64,000 nt of DNA from SB25 sp050180705 (GTDB taxonomy: Bacteria > Bacteroidota > Bacteroidia > Bacteroidales > Tenuifilaceae): the NCBI GenBank assembly GCA_050180705.1, contig JBFXDX010000002.1, positions 248,001 through 312,000 of the forward strand, written 5' to 3'. The number at the start of each line of letters is the position of its first letter. Within the stretch, counting starts at the first letter, position 1. This document shows positions 34,495 through 42,462 of this stretch, piece by piece. The position numbers and the translations under genes are program-made. The notes below the pieces were generated by a model. It did no database searches. It was not told where the DNA came from and was given only the letters and a program-made list of their open reading frames with translations.

Positions 34495-36138
34495 CTATAG
34501 AATAAAATCGGTGTTTAAAAAATTCGAATGTCTTCCGTTTACAATGTCCTGAATAATTTCTCTGCTATTTTCGTTCGATTGTGCTGCAACCAACGATCTA
34601 ATCGAGAAGCATCTTAGTGCATCACTAATCGAAAGAGTTGCCTCTGCTGAATCCTTCCGGCCGGTAAATGGTAATGTGTCTGGGCCGCGTTGGCACTGGC
34701 TATTTATATTGATTCGGCTTACCTGATTGGTTAATTGATCGATTAGTTGAGCAATGGTTTTAGGATTTTTACCAAAAATACTTAGTTGTTGTCCGTAATT
34801 CGAATTCGTTACAAAATCTAAGAACTCCTGTTCGTCGTTATAGGTGCAAACTGGAACAACTGGTCCAAATTGCTCAACGTCGTAAAGGTCGGCATTCGGT
34901 GCAATTGGATATACAATAGCCGGTTTGAATAGCGTTTCGTAAAATGTTCCACCTCCCTGATTTACAACTTTAGCACCTTTCGTAATTGCATCATCAATGT
35001 AACCTTTGAGTCTATCGGCCTTGTTAAACTCTGGAAGTGGCGTTAATTTCACACCTTTTTCCCAAGGCATGCCTTGGGGTAGTTTGTCAATTGCCTCTGC
35101 AAGTTTTTTTAAGAACGGATCAATTATCGATTTGTGAACAAACATAATTTTAAGACCTGTGCATCGCTGTCCGTTGAATGATAAACTCCCTGTAACGCAT
35201 TCCTTAACGGCTAAGTCTAAATCTGCATCGGGCATTACAAGTGCGGGGTTTTTCGCATCAAGTCCTAGAATGCACCTCATTCGATGAGGACGAGGGTGCT
35301 GTAACTTTAAAACGTCGGCAACTCGGCTCGATCCAATAAACGCAAGTACATCGACTAGTCCACTTTTCATAATAGGACTAATTATTTTAGAGCCAGTTCC
35401 GTATATGAAGTTTACCACGCCTTTAGGAAAACACTCGGCAAAGGCTTCGAGCAAGGGCTGATGTAGCATCACTCCAAATTTTGGAGGTTTAACCACAAGC
35501 GTATTTCCCATTATTAGAGCAGGTATGAGCGTAGTGTATGTTTCGTTTAGTGGATAGTTGAATGGCCCCATCGAAAGGCAAACTCCGAGTGGCGACCGAC
35601 GAACCTGCGCAATTACACCATCGTCGAGACTGAAACGAGAGTTATTACGATCAATTTCTTTAAGTGCTTCAATGGTTTTAATGATATAGTCAACCGTGCG
35701 GTCGAACTCTTTGTAGCTATCTTCAAGGCTTTTTCCTATTTCCCACATCATCAACTTTACAACCTCATCGCGAACAAGACGCATTCGAGCAACAAACTGT
35801 TCCACTGCCGAAATTCGTTCTTTTACGCTCATAGTAGGCCATTCACCTCTGCCGTTATTCCATGCGCGAACAGCAGCGTTAAGACCTTCCATTGCTGCAG
35901 CCTCGTCCATCGATGGCACTTGACCAATAATGGTTCGTTTGATCTGTCCATTCTCGTTGATACAGATAGGAGAACTAACATCTTCGAGATTGCCATTCCA
36001 TTTTAGAATTTTGCCATCGAGAAGATAAAGTGGCTCATATTTTTTACCGCTAATGCGAACTTCGAACGGAATGTTTTCTTTGGTTGGGAACGAACTCTTT
36101 AGTTTTTCCTCAAAATTGTTGATCGGTTGAGTTTCCAT
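34495..36138 (-). CDS. gapN: NADP-dependent glyceraldehyde-3-phosphate dehydrogenase (GapN-type aldehyde dehydrogenase)
   Basis: 547 residues, an aldehyde dehydrogenase superfamily protein with an N-terminal extension as in long GapN-type enzymes. The cofactor loop MGPFNYPLNETYTTLIPALIMGNTLVVKPP and the nucleophile Cys in SLSFNGQRCTGLKIMF are clear. The general-base region reads LGLDAKNPALVMPDADL, where I would expect Glu (GLEAKNP) in this group. It would oxidise glyceraldehyde-3-phosphate directly to 3-phosphoglycerate making NADPH. A -7-like TAATTTTG lies at 36171-36164 (minus). Substrate assignment is by similarity. Confidence 0.82.
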   Translation of the reverse strand: METQPINNFEEKLKSSFPTKENIPFEVRISGKKYEPLYLLDGKILKWNGNLEDVSSPICINENGQIKRTIIGQVPSMDEAAAMEGLNAAVRAWNNGRGEWPTMSVKERISAVEQFVARMRLVRDEVVKLMMWEIGKSLEDSYKEFDRTVDYIIKTIEALKEIDRNNSRFSLDDGVIAQVRRSPLGVCLSMGPFNYPLNETYTTLIPALIMGNTLVVKPPKFGVMLHQPLLEAFAECFPKGVVNFIYGTGSKIISPIMKSGLVDVLAFIGSSRVADVLKLQHPRPHRMRCILGLDAKNPALVMPDADLDLAVKECVTGSLSFNGQRCTGLKIMFVHKSIIDPFLKKLAEAIDKLPQGMPWEKGVKLTPLPEFNKADRLKGYIDDAITKGAKVVNQGGGTFYETLFKPAIVYPIAPNADLYDVEQFGPVVPVCTYNDEQEFLDFVTNSNYGQQLSIFGKNPKTIAQLIDQLTNQVSRININSQCQRGPDTLPFTGRKDSAEATLSISDALRCFSIRSLVAAQSNENSREIIQDIVNGRHSNFLNTDFIL

Positions 36139-36298
36139 CTTATTTTGTATATGAAATGAATTTCAAAATTAACGAATAACACGTAGATGTAAAATGGTTA
36201 TTTGTAATAAATAATATTAAGGGGTAACAAATGTATTTAGAGCAAATGTGAATTTGAGCATCATCCCAATTTTAGATTATAAAAAAACTGCGATATAA

Positions 36299-36329
36299 TT
36301 TGTTTATTTAAATCATTATTCTACATTTG
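36299..36329 (+). promoter_or_regulatory. Predicted promoter of the BlaI/BlaR1 operon
   Basis: TTTG (36299-36302), an exact 19-nt spacer and TACATTTG (36322-36329) give a full match to TTTG-N19-TAnnTTTG. The -7 box is embedded in the palindromic operator at 36318-36335. Confidence 0.75.
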
Positions 36330-36355
36330 TAGAATTAAATAACAAAATGTAGAAT
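36318..36355 (+). promoter_or_regulatory. BlaI/MecI-type operator
   Basis: ATTCTACA-TT-TGTAGAAT (36318-36335) is an 18-bp palindrome with the TACA/TGTA core of BlaI-family operators. A further half-site TGTAGAAT is at 36348-36355, ending at the ATG. A repressor bound here would cover the -7 box and start region, so the operon is probably autoregulated. Confidence 0.8.
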
Positions 36356-36727
36356 ATGGCTTTGTCAAAAACAGAAGAACAAATAATGGAACTTATATGG
36401 AAAGGCGATAAAGTTTTCCTTAAAGACTTGATGGATAGTTTTCCCGATCCCAAACCTGCTGCAACAACTATTGCTACTCTTTTAAAACGAATGCAGGAGA
36501 AAGGCTATGTGGGGTATGAAACATTTGGTAATTCAAGACAATACTATCCGCTAATCAAAAAAACTGATTATTTCGCTAAGCATATAAATGGTGTAATAAA
36601 AGATTATTTCAATAATTCAGCTTTGCAGTTTGCTTCATTTTTCACTAAGGCATCCGATTTATCAGCATCGGAGTTGGAAGACCTAAGAAGTATTATCGAT
36701 CAGGAAATAAAGAACAAAAAGAAATGA
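36356..36727 (+). CDS. BlaI/MecI/CopY-family transcriptional repressor
   Basis: 123 residues, the normal size. The N-terminal winged helix starts MALSKTEEQIMELIWKGDKVFLKDLMDSFPDPKPAATTIATLLKRMQEKGYVGYE, the family's most conserved part, and the C-terminal half is the dimerisation helix region. It overlaps the next gene by 4 nt (ATGA), the usual BlaI-BlaR1 arrangement. Target genes outside the operon are unknown. Confidence 0.92.
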   Translation: MALSKTEEQIMELIWKGDKVFLKDLMDSFPDPKPAATTIATLLKRMQEKGYVGYETFGNSRQYYPLIKKTDYFAKHINGVIKDYFNNSALQFASFFTKASDLSASELEDLRSIIDQEIKNKKK

Positions 36728-38109
36728 TCTACCTTATAAAGTCTATCACATTTTCTGGATTGCTTTATCTACTTTATAAAGTGATTCTTGAAAAGGAAAA
36801 AATGTTCCATTTTAATAGGTTTTACCTATTGTTTAGTGTGATATTTTCCCTTACTATTCCCTTTGTCGAGGTAAGTGTTGTTTCCCCAACAATTCCTGTG
36901 ATGACAAACTTCGACTCTTTCGTGGTTTTATCGCAGAGTCCAAATGCTGTTTACATTCCGCTTCGGTCTTCTGAGGGGATTTCGTTTTACAATATTATGC
37001 TGATTCTATATATCGCCATAACCTTAGTGTTTTTTATCAGATTTTGTAGGAATCTTTTATCTATTAGGAAAAGCATTCGGCGTAGCGAAAAAATCTTACA
37101 TAATGGAATTGTGGTTATTCTTACAAAGACAGCGATTGAACCCTATAGTTTTTTGAATTACATTTTTGTGAGCAAGGTTGATTATATGAATGGCGCTATT
37201 GATAAGCATATACTGAGTCACGAATTTGCTCATATTAAGCAAAGGCACTCTTTTGATATAGTAATCCTAGAGTTAATAAGGGTTTTTGCTTGGTTTAATC
37301 CAGTGTTCATTTTCCTAATAAAATCAATACGGCTTAATCATGAGTTTTTGGCCGACGAGTACGTTATAAATGATATTGACGAGCCTAAAACCTACCAATA
37401 TCTGCTCCTCGAATCAGCACAGTGCTACAGAAATACAATATTTTCAAGTTCATTTAACTATTTAGTAACTAAAAAAAGACTTACCATGATGAAAAAACAA
37501 ACAGCATTTAGCGTTGCTTTAATTAAGCAGATTGCTACCGTGTTTATTGTTGCAGGAGTTGTTTTAGCTTTTGCCACAAAAGTATCGGCTCAGGAAAATG
37601 AAAAAAAGAAAACCGGTGACAACTTTGTACCATTTAAAACTATTATCGTTTACGACGGATTGGATATAGAGTATAAAAGCATTGTAAATAAATACTTCTC
37701 AGGTGATAAAACAAAGAATGGTTTTCCAGTGGTTAGCGAGGCAGATAAGAAACGATTGAAAGAAATCTATTTCCAAATGAGCGAAGAGCAGCGGTCGCAG
37801 CAGAAGATTGTTTTTATGAAATTTCCACCGTTAGAGCGTAAGACTCCTACTCAAAAACAGTTGGATGCATGGAAAGATGCTAAAGAGTATGGTGTATGGA
37901 TTGATGGTGTTAGAATTGAAAATTCTAAGTTAAACAACTATAGAAATGTTGATTTTCATAATTTCTTTGAGAGTAAGGTGCTTGAAAATGCTGTAAATTA
38001 TGGAAAACATAAATATCAGGTTAATTTAATGACAAAAGAATATTTCAAAAAAATGCAGGAAGAATTAAGCGAAGACGATGGGTATGCAATGACATTCAAA
38101 ATGGATTAG
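36724..38109 (+). CDS. BlaR1-like M56 membrane metallopeptidase
   Basis: 461 residues. Several membrane helices surround an M56 zinc protease with HExxH as HEFAHIKQRHSFD (about residue 160) and the downstream NHEFLADEYV, where Glu is the likely third ligand. A last helix (IATVFIVAGVVLAFATKV) at about 270-288 leads to a periplasmic C-terminal region of about 170 residues without a penicillin-binding sensor or TonB domain. It would cleave the BlaI-like partner on receiving a signal. The signal need not be beta-lactam, since the sensor domain is unfamiliar. Confidence 0.87.
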   Translation: MIYLIKSITFSGLLYLLYKVILEKEKMFHFNRFYLLFSVIFSLTIPFVEVSVVSPTIPVMTNFDSFVVLSQSPNAVYIPLRSSEGISFYNIMLILYIAITLVFFIRFCRNLLSIRKSIRRSEKILHNGIVVILTKTAIEPYSFLNYIFVSKVDYMNGAIDKHILSHEFAHIKQRHSFDIVILELIRVFAWFNPVFIFLIKSIRLNHEFLADEYVINDIDEPKTYQYLLLESAQCYRNTIFSSSFNYLVTKKRLTMMKKQTAFSVALIKQIATVFIVAGVVLAFATKVSAQENEKKKTGDNFVPFKTIIVYDGLDIEYKSIVNKYFSGDKTKNGFPVVSEADKKRLKEIYFQMSEEQRSQQKIVFMKFPPLERKTPTQKQLDAWKDAKEYGVWIDGVRIENSKLNNYRNVDFHNFFESKVLENAVNYGKHKYQVNLMTKEYFKKMQEELSEDDGYAMTFKMD

Positions 38110-38132
38110 TAAACGACTTTTTATTGATTTCA

Positions 38133-38162
38133 AAAGACGAGCATTGTTCTCGTCTTTTTTGT
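38133..38162 (+). terminator. Terminator of the BlaI/BlaR1 operon
   Basis: A 9-bp stem AAAGACGAG/CTCGTCTTT (38133-38141 with 38149-38157) with a 7-nt loop is followed by a T-run. It lies about 25 nt past the BlaR1-like stop and separates it from the dcw cluster. Confidence 0.85.
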
Positions 38163-38232
38163 TTATATCGATTCGCTTTCGAAGTTTATTATCATTTATG
38201 CTATGTTTTCTTGTCATTGTTGAAAACTACTT

Positions 38233-38263
38233 TTTCAACATCCACCCCAACCCACTATCTTTG
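38233..38263 (+). promoter_or_regulatory. Predicted promoter of the dcw (mraZ) operon
   Basis: TTTC (38233-38236), a 19-nt spacer and TATCTTTG (38256-38263) match the Bacteroidota promoter with one mismatch, the same form as the suf promoter. The leader to mraZ would be about 150 nt. Confidence 0.6.
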
Positions 38264-38317
38264 CGCATAATACGTGTGTGTGTCTTCGTGCGCCTGCTAA
38301 ACGCCACATTTTCAACC

Positions 38318-38417
38318 AACTTTTCGTGGAAAAGTTATTAACAATTTGTAAAAAAGTGGGAGAATGTGGGTGTAAGTGGAAATTTTCTATATATTTTTAC
38401 CAATTGAAAAATTGGTA
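38318..38417 (+). promoter_or_regulatory. Two leader hairpins before mraZ
   Basis: AACTTTTC-GTG-GAAAAGTT at 38318-38336 and TACCAATT-GAAA-AATTGGTA at 38398-38417 are perfect 8-bp inverted repeats in the predicted mraZ leader. The second ends 5 nt before the ATG and could shield the start codon. Confidence 0.5.
38356..38380 (+). promoter_or_regulatory. MraZ-binding direct repeats
   Basis: GTGGG at 38356 and 38366 and GTGGA at 38376 are exactly 10 nt apart, the spacing known for MraZ operators (TGGG boxes every turn) upstream of mraZ in other bacteria. A further GTGGA at 38326 is in the same 10-nt phase. The position suggests autorepression of the cluster within the leader. Confidence 0.75.
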
Positions 38418-38422
38418 GAAAA

Positions 38423-38887
38423 ATGTCCTCATTCATTGGTGATTACGATTGCAAAGTTGACGAGAAGGGTCGCGTACTCTTCCCCTCGGCGCTGCGTAAG
38501 CAGATTACATCTGCTGCGCCCGATCGTTTCGTGGTGAAAAAGGATATCTACGAGGAGTGCTTGGTGCTCTTCCCTATGGAGGAGTGGGAGCGCCAAAATG
38601 CCCTAATTCGCAAGAATACCAATCCGTACAATAAGGAGCACAACCAGTTTTTACGCGAGTTTTACCGCGGCACCGCCGAGGTATCGCTCGATGCTAGTGG
38701 GCGTTTGCTTTTCTCTAAGCGTCTGCTAGAGATGGTTGGAGTTGAAAAGGATGTGGTATTTGCCGGTATGAACGACAAAATTGAGATTTGGGCAAAGAGT
38801 AAGTACGAGGGTGCGCAGATGCCATCGGGCGATTTTGCGAGCCTGGCCGACAAGATTTTGGGATCAACAATTATAAAGGATGAGTAA
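38423..38887 (+). CDS. mraZ: Transcriptional regulator MraZ
   Basis: 154 residues with two SpoVT/AbrB-like MraZ repeats, the first being IGDYDCKVDEKGRVLFPSALRKQI and the second RGTAEVSLDASGRLLFSKRLLEMVGVEKDVVFAGMNDKIEIW. It is the first gene of the division and cell wall cluster and represses its own promoter in other bacteria; matching boxes are present upstream. The stop codon overlaps the rsmH start. Confidence 0.95.
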   Translation: MSSFIGDYDCKVDEKGRVLFPSALRKQITSAAPDRFVVKKDIYEECLVLFPMEEWERQNALIRKNTNPYNKEHNQFLREFYRGTAEVSLDASGRLLFSKRLLEMVGVEKDVVFAGMNDKIEIWAKSKYEGAQMPSGDFASLADKILGSTIIKDE

Positions 38888-39786
38888 TGGCCTACCACGT
38901 ACCAGTATTGCTTGCCGAAAGCATAGAGGGCTTAAACATTAAGCCCAACGGAACTTATGTAGATCTCACCTTTGGTGGGGGTGGTCATTCCCGCGTTATT
39001 ATGGAAAAACTTAACCGCCATGGGCGGTTGTTTGCTTTCGACCAGGACGAGGACGCTTTGGCAAATGCAATCGACGATAAGCGCTTTATGCTTATCCGTA
39101 GTAACTTCAAGTATTTCCGAAATTTTCTTAGGTATCACGGTGTTGACAAGGTTGATGGCATTCTGGCCGATTTGGGTGTGTCGTCGTTCCACTTGGATAG
39201 CCCCGGGCGTGGTTTCTCGTTTCGCTTTGAAGGTCCGTTGGATATGCGTATGAATAGGCGTGCATCACTTTCGGCAAAAACCGTGGTAAACAATTACGAG
39301 GCGGAGGATTTAATAAAGATTTTTAGGCTTTATGGCGAGTTGAACGAGGCTAAACGCTTTGCCAACGCAATTTGCCGCGAGCGTTCAAATAAGCAGATTG
39401 AAACCGTGGAGGATTTGGCAGAGCTTCTTAAGCCTATGATTCCACAAAAGATTCAGAACAAAACTTTGGCTCAGGTTTTTCAGGCAATTCGCATTGAGGT
39501 GAACCACGAGTTGGATGTACTAAAAAGTATGATTCTGAACGCAGAGAAGTGCTTGGCAGCTGATGGACGATTGGTGATTATATCGTACCACTCGTTAGAG
39601 GACAGGTTGGTGAAGAACTATTTCCGCAATGGAAATTTTGAGGGTGATGATAATCCTGATTTTATGGGAAATCGTACAGTGCCCTTTGAACAGATTAACC
39701 GTAAGGTAATTGTTCCAACCGATGAGGAACTGGAGCGCAATAGCAGGGCGCGTAGTGCAAAACTTAGGATAGGAAGTAGGTTATGA
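38887..39786 (+). CDS. rsmH: 16S rRNA (cytosine1402-N4)-methyltransferase RsmH
   Basis: 299 residues. The SAM-binding motif is YVDLTFGGGGHSRVIMEKL, followed by LFAFDQDEDAL, ILADLGVSSFHLDSPGRGFSF and RMNRRASLSA, all diagnostic for MraW/RsmH. The C-terminal FNRKV-like part reads NRKVIVPTDEELERNSRARSAKLRIGSR. It overlaps mraZ by one base and ftsL by 4 nt. Confidence 0.96.
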   Translation: MAYHVPVLLAESIEGLNIKPNGTYVDLTFGGGGHSRVIMEKLNRHGRLFAFDQDEDALANAIDDKRFMLIRSNFKYFRNFLRYHGVDKVDGILADLGVSSFHLDSPGRGFSFRFEGPLDMRMNRRASLSAKTVVNNYEAEDLIKIFRLYGELNEAKRFANAICRERSNKQIETVEDLAELLKPMIPQKIQNKTLAQVFQAIRIEVNHELDVLKSMILNAEKCLAADGRLVIISYHSLEDRLVKNYFRNGNFEGDDNPDFMGNRTVPFEQINRKVIVPTDEELERNSRARSAKLRIGSRL

Positions 39787-40160
39787 GCGAGATTGGCGAA
39801 CAACCGGTTGAATTTATTGAAGAGCAGGATATTCCTAAGCCCAAAGATAAGAAAGGTGTCAGGGTGAAGGATTTCCTCAGCGGAAATATTCTTACGCACG
39901 AGAATATCTCGGCGCAGTTGCCATACGTGCTGTTTCTTGCTTTTCTGGCTGTGGTTTACATCTCGAATCATTATCGGTACGACAGGTTGATGCGCGAGGA
40001 TCAGAAGGTGAAGACTGAGTTGAAGAATTTACGTGCCGAGTCAATCACCACTGCGGCTGAACTAATGTTTATCAGCAAGCAGTCGGAGGTGGTAAAGTTG
40101 GTTGAGGAAAATGGGTTGGAACTGAAGGAATCGACAGTTCCTCCTAAAAAGATAAAGTAA
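39783..40160 (+). CDS. ftsL: FtsL-like division protein
   Basis: 125 residues, with a cytoplasmic N terminus of about 55 residues, one transmembrane helix (LPYVLFLAFLAVVYISNHY) and a periplasmic coiled coil (RLMREDQKVKTELKNLRAESITTAAELMFISKQSEV). Sequence similarity is low, as usual for FtsL, but length, topology and position between rsmH and ftsI fit. It would bridge FtsQ and FtsI/FtsW in the divisome. Confidence 0.85.
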   Translation: MSEIGEQPVEFIEEQDIPKPKDKKGVRVKDFLSGNILTHENISAQLPYVLFLAFLAVVYISNHYRYDRLMREDQKVKTELKNLRAESITTAAELMFISKQSEVVKLVEENGLELKESTVPPKKIK

Positions 40161-40162
40161 GG

Positions 40163-40218
40163 AAGGTTGATCAATAAATATAAAAACGATCAACTAACAA
40201 CGAATAACAAACAACTAA
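40163..40218. repeat. CAAC/AAC-rich intergenic segment (ftsL-ftsI)
   Basis: GATCAACTAACAACGAATAAC and neighbouring AACAACTAA words, related to the dispersed CAAC-rich repeat but more diverged. It fills the gap between two otherwise tightly packed genes. Confidence 0.4.
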
Positions 40219-40221
40219 AGA

Positions 40222-42342
40222 GTGTCGATAAAGAAGGACATATTAACCCGAATTGCAGTAGTGTACGTATTCTTCGTGCTGCTGGGCTTGGGTATTATTG
40301 CCAAAATTATCTACATTCAATTTGTTGAAGGTCATAAATGGCGCGCAAAAGCAAAGGTTATCACCTATAAGGATATCATCGTAACACCAAACCGTGGTGA
40401 TATCTGCGCTACCGATGGTCGTGTTTTGGCAACGTCAATTCCCTACTTCGATATCAGGATGGATTTGCTTGCAGGTGGCGTTACCGATTCGGTATTCAAA
40501 GAAAATATCGATTCGTTAGCTATTTGTCTTTCTAATTTCTTTCAGGATAGGTCAAGGTATTCATATAAATCAGAACTGACCAATGCCCGTCGATTAGCTA
40601 GGAATAAACGTTTCTACCCGATTGCTCCGCGAAAGGTGAACTACATCGAATTGCAGGAAATCAAGAAATTTCCGTTGTTCCGTTTGGGCGAGAATAAGGG
40701 TGGTTTTATTCCTGTACAAACCAACAAGCGTATTTTGCCACACGCCACAATGGCTGCCCGTACTATTGGAACAGTAAATGATGGTGGTGTTTCAGTTGGA
40801 ATCGAGGGCGCTTTTGATTATGCCCTAAAGGGCAAGGCTGGATTAAGGGTGCATCAGCGAATTCCCGGTAATAGTTGGGTAGAGGTGAAAAGTGTGGATG
40901 AGGTTGATCCCGAGGATGGTGCCGATGTTATCACAACCATCGATGTCGCTTTGCAGGATGTTGCTGAGGCTGCTCTTCGTAAACAATTAAGTAAGCACGG
41001 TGCAGAGCATGGCTGTGCAATTCTGATGGAGGTTGCTACTGGCGATATTAAGGCAATTGCCAATCTTAAACGTAACGATGATGATACTTACTCGGAACTT
41101 TTCAACTATGCAGTAGGGGAGAGTGTTGAGCCTGGGTCTACAATGAAAATTCCAACCTTGGTTGCTTTGCTCGAGGACGGCTTAATCAATTTAGATGATT
41201 CGGTGAATACTGGTAATGGTAAATTTAAAATATACGATAGAACAATTACCGACTCAAAGGAAGGTGGCCATGGAAATATTTCGGTTAGAGAGGTTTTTGA
41301 GGTGTCGTCGAATGTTGGTGTGGTAAAGTTGGTAACTCAGAACTATAAGGGAAAGGAAAAGGAATTTATTGATAGGATTTATGCGATGAAGTTGAATCAA
41401 CCTCTGAATATCTCTATCCCGGGCGAGGTTGCTCCTTACATTAAGTATCCTGGAGAAAAATACTGGTCGGGCATGTCGATGCCTATGATGAGCATTGGTT
41501 ACGAATTGCGATTAACTCCGCTTCAAATTCTGACATTCTATAATGCTGTTGCAAATAATGGAAGAATGGTAAAACCTCGTTTGGTAAAATCGTTGGTAAG
41601 GCATGGTCAGGTTGTGCAGTCATTTTCGCCAGAGGTGATTTCGACTTCCATTTGTTCACGTTCAACTCTTAAAAAGGTTCACGAAGTGTTGGAGGGAGTT
41701 GTCGAGAACGGTACAGCAACAAACCTGAAAAATCCTCGATATAAAATTGCTGGTAAAACGGGTACTGCTCAAATTGCAAAGGGTAGGAGAGGGTACAAAC
41801 ATCAAGGAGTAACAACTTATTCGGCATCGTTTGTAGGTTATTTTCCTGCTGATGATCCAAAATATTCCTGTATTGTAGTGGTGAATTCACCATCGAACAG
41901 TGTTTACTACGGAAACGTTGTTGCGGGGCCAATTTTTAAGGAGATTTCCGATAAGGTTTATGCTACAAGTCCCGAGTGGTTTAGAGAGATTGATGGTAGT
42001 GGCGATTTTGCTGAGATGCCTCAATCTAAATCGAGTAGCCGAGAGGCTTTAACCGAGGTGTTGGATGAACTTGATATTCCTTTCGAAAAGGCCGATAGGA
42101 AAGCAGAGTGGGTAAGTACGGCGCGCGATAGTTTGAAGGTTGAGTTGAAACAGTTGAATGTCAGCAATAAGTCTGTTCCGAATGTAGTTGGAATGGGACT
42201 AAAGGATGCTTTATATCTGCTAGAGAATGCTGGCTTAAGAGTGAAGTTTCAGGGTAGAGGCTCTGTACGCTCTCAGTCCATTCAGGCAGGCTCTAAGGTA
42301 TCTCCTGGAAGCACGGTGTTTTTGGAAATGAGCTTAGGTTAG
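40222..42342 (+). CDS. ftsI: Septal peptidoglycan transpeptidase FtsI (PBP3-type) with PASTA domain
   Basis: 706 residues from GTG at 40222. A single N-terminal helix (RIAVVYVFFVLLGLGIIAKIIYIQF) is followed by the PBP dimerisation domain and a class B transpeptidase with STMK in EPGSTMKIPTLVALL, SSN in VSSNVGVVKL and KTG in AGKTGTAQIAKG. One PASTA domain (VPNVVGMGLKDALYLLENAGLRV) ends the protein, absent in E. coli FtsI but usual in this phylum. It makes septal cross-links with FtsW. Confidence 0.95.
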   Translation: MSIKKDILTRIAVVYVFFVLLGLGIIAKIIYIQFVEGHKWRAKAKVITYKDIIVTPNRGDICATDGRVLATSIPYFDIRMDLLAGGVTDSVFKENIDSLAICLSNFFQDRSRYSYKSELTNARRLARNKRFYPIAPRKVNYIELQEIKKFPLFRLGENKGGFIPVQTNKRILPHATMAARTIGTVNDGGVSVGIEGAFDYALKGKAGLRVHQRIPGNSWVEVKSVDEVDPEDGADVITTIDVALQDVAEAALRKQLSKHGAEHGCAILMEVATGDIKAIANLKRNDDDTYSELFNYAVGESVEPGSTMKIPTLVALLEDGLINLDDSVNTGNGKFKIYDRTITDSKEGGHGNISVREVFEVSSNVGVVKLVTQNYKGKEKEFIDRIYAMKLNQPLNISIPGEVAPYIKYPGEKYWSGMSMPMMSIGYELRLTPLQILTFYNAVANNGRMVKPRLVKSLVRHGQVVQSFSPEVISTSICSRSTLKKVHEVLEGVVENGTATNLKNPRYKIAGKTGTAQIAKGRRGYKHQGVTTYSASFVGYFPADDPKYSCIVVVNSPSNSVYYGNVVAGPIFKEISDKVYATSPEWFREIDGSGDFAEMPQSKSSSREALTEVLDELDIPFEKADRKAEWVSTARDSLKVELKQLNVSNKSVPNVVGMGLKDALYLLENAGLRVKFQGRGSVRSQSIQAGSKVSPGSTVFLEMSLG

Positions 42343-42368
42343 GAAGAGAGTAAAGTTAATAGTAATAG

Positions 42369-42389
42369 GTTCGTTGATAGTTGATAGTG
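42369..42389. repeat. CAAC-rich repeat, reverse orientation (ftsI-murE)
   Basis: TTCGTTGATAGTTGATAGTGA is the reverse complement of the CAAC-rich word. A second related strip (CACGATTAACGCTTCACG) follows at about 42421-42438. These sequences extend the murE reading frame spuriously. Confidence 0.5.
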
Positions 42390-42462
42390 AATATGCAATG
42401 TGTGTTTTGTCATCTACGGTTTCACGATTAACGCTTCACGAATAACAAAAAAAAGAAAAGCA

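Noticed and set aside
42400..42462. Longer N terminus for murE
   Set aside because: The 21 extra residues come from the intergenic repeat and MurE proteins normally begin near MLVTLKN.
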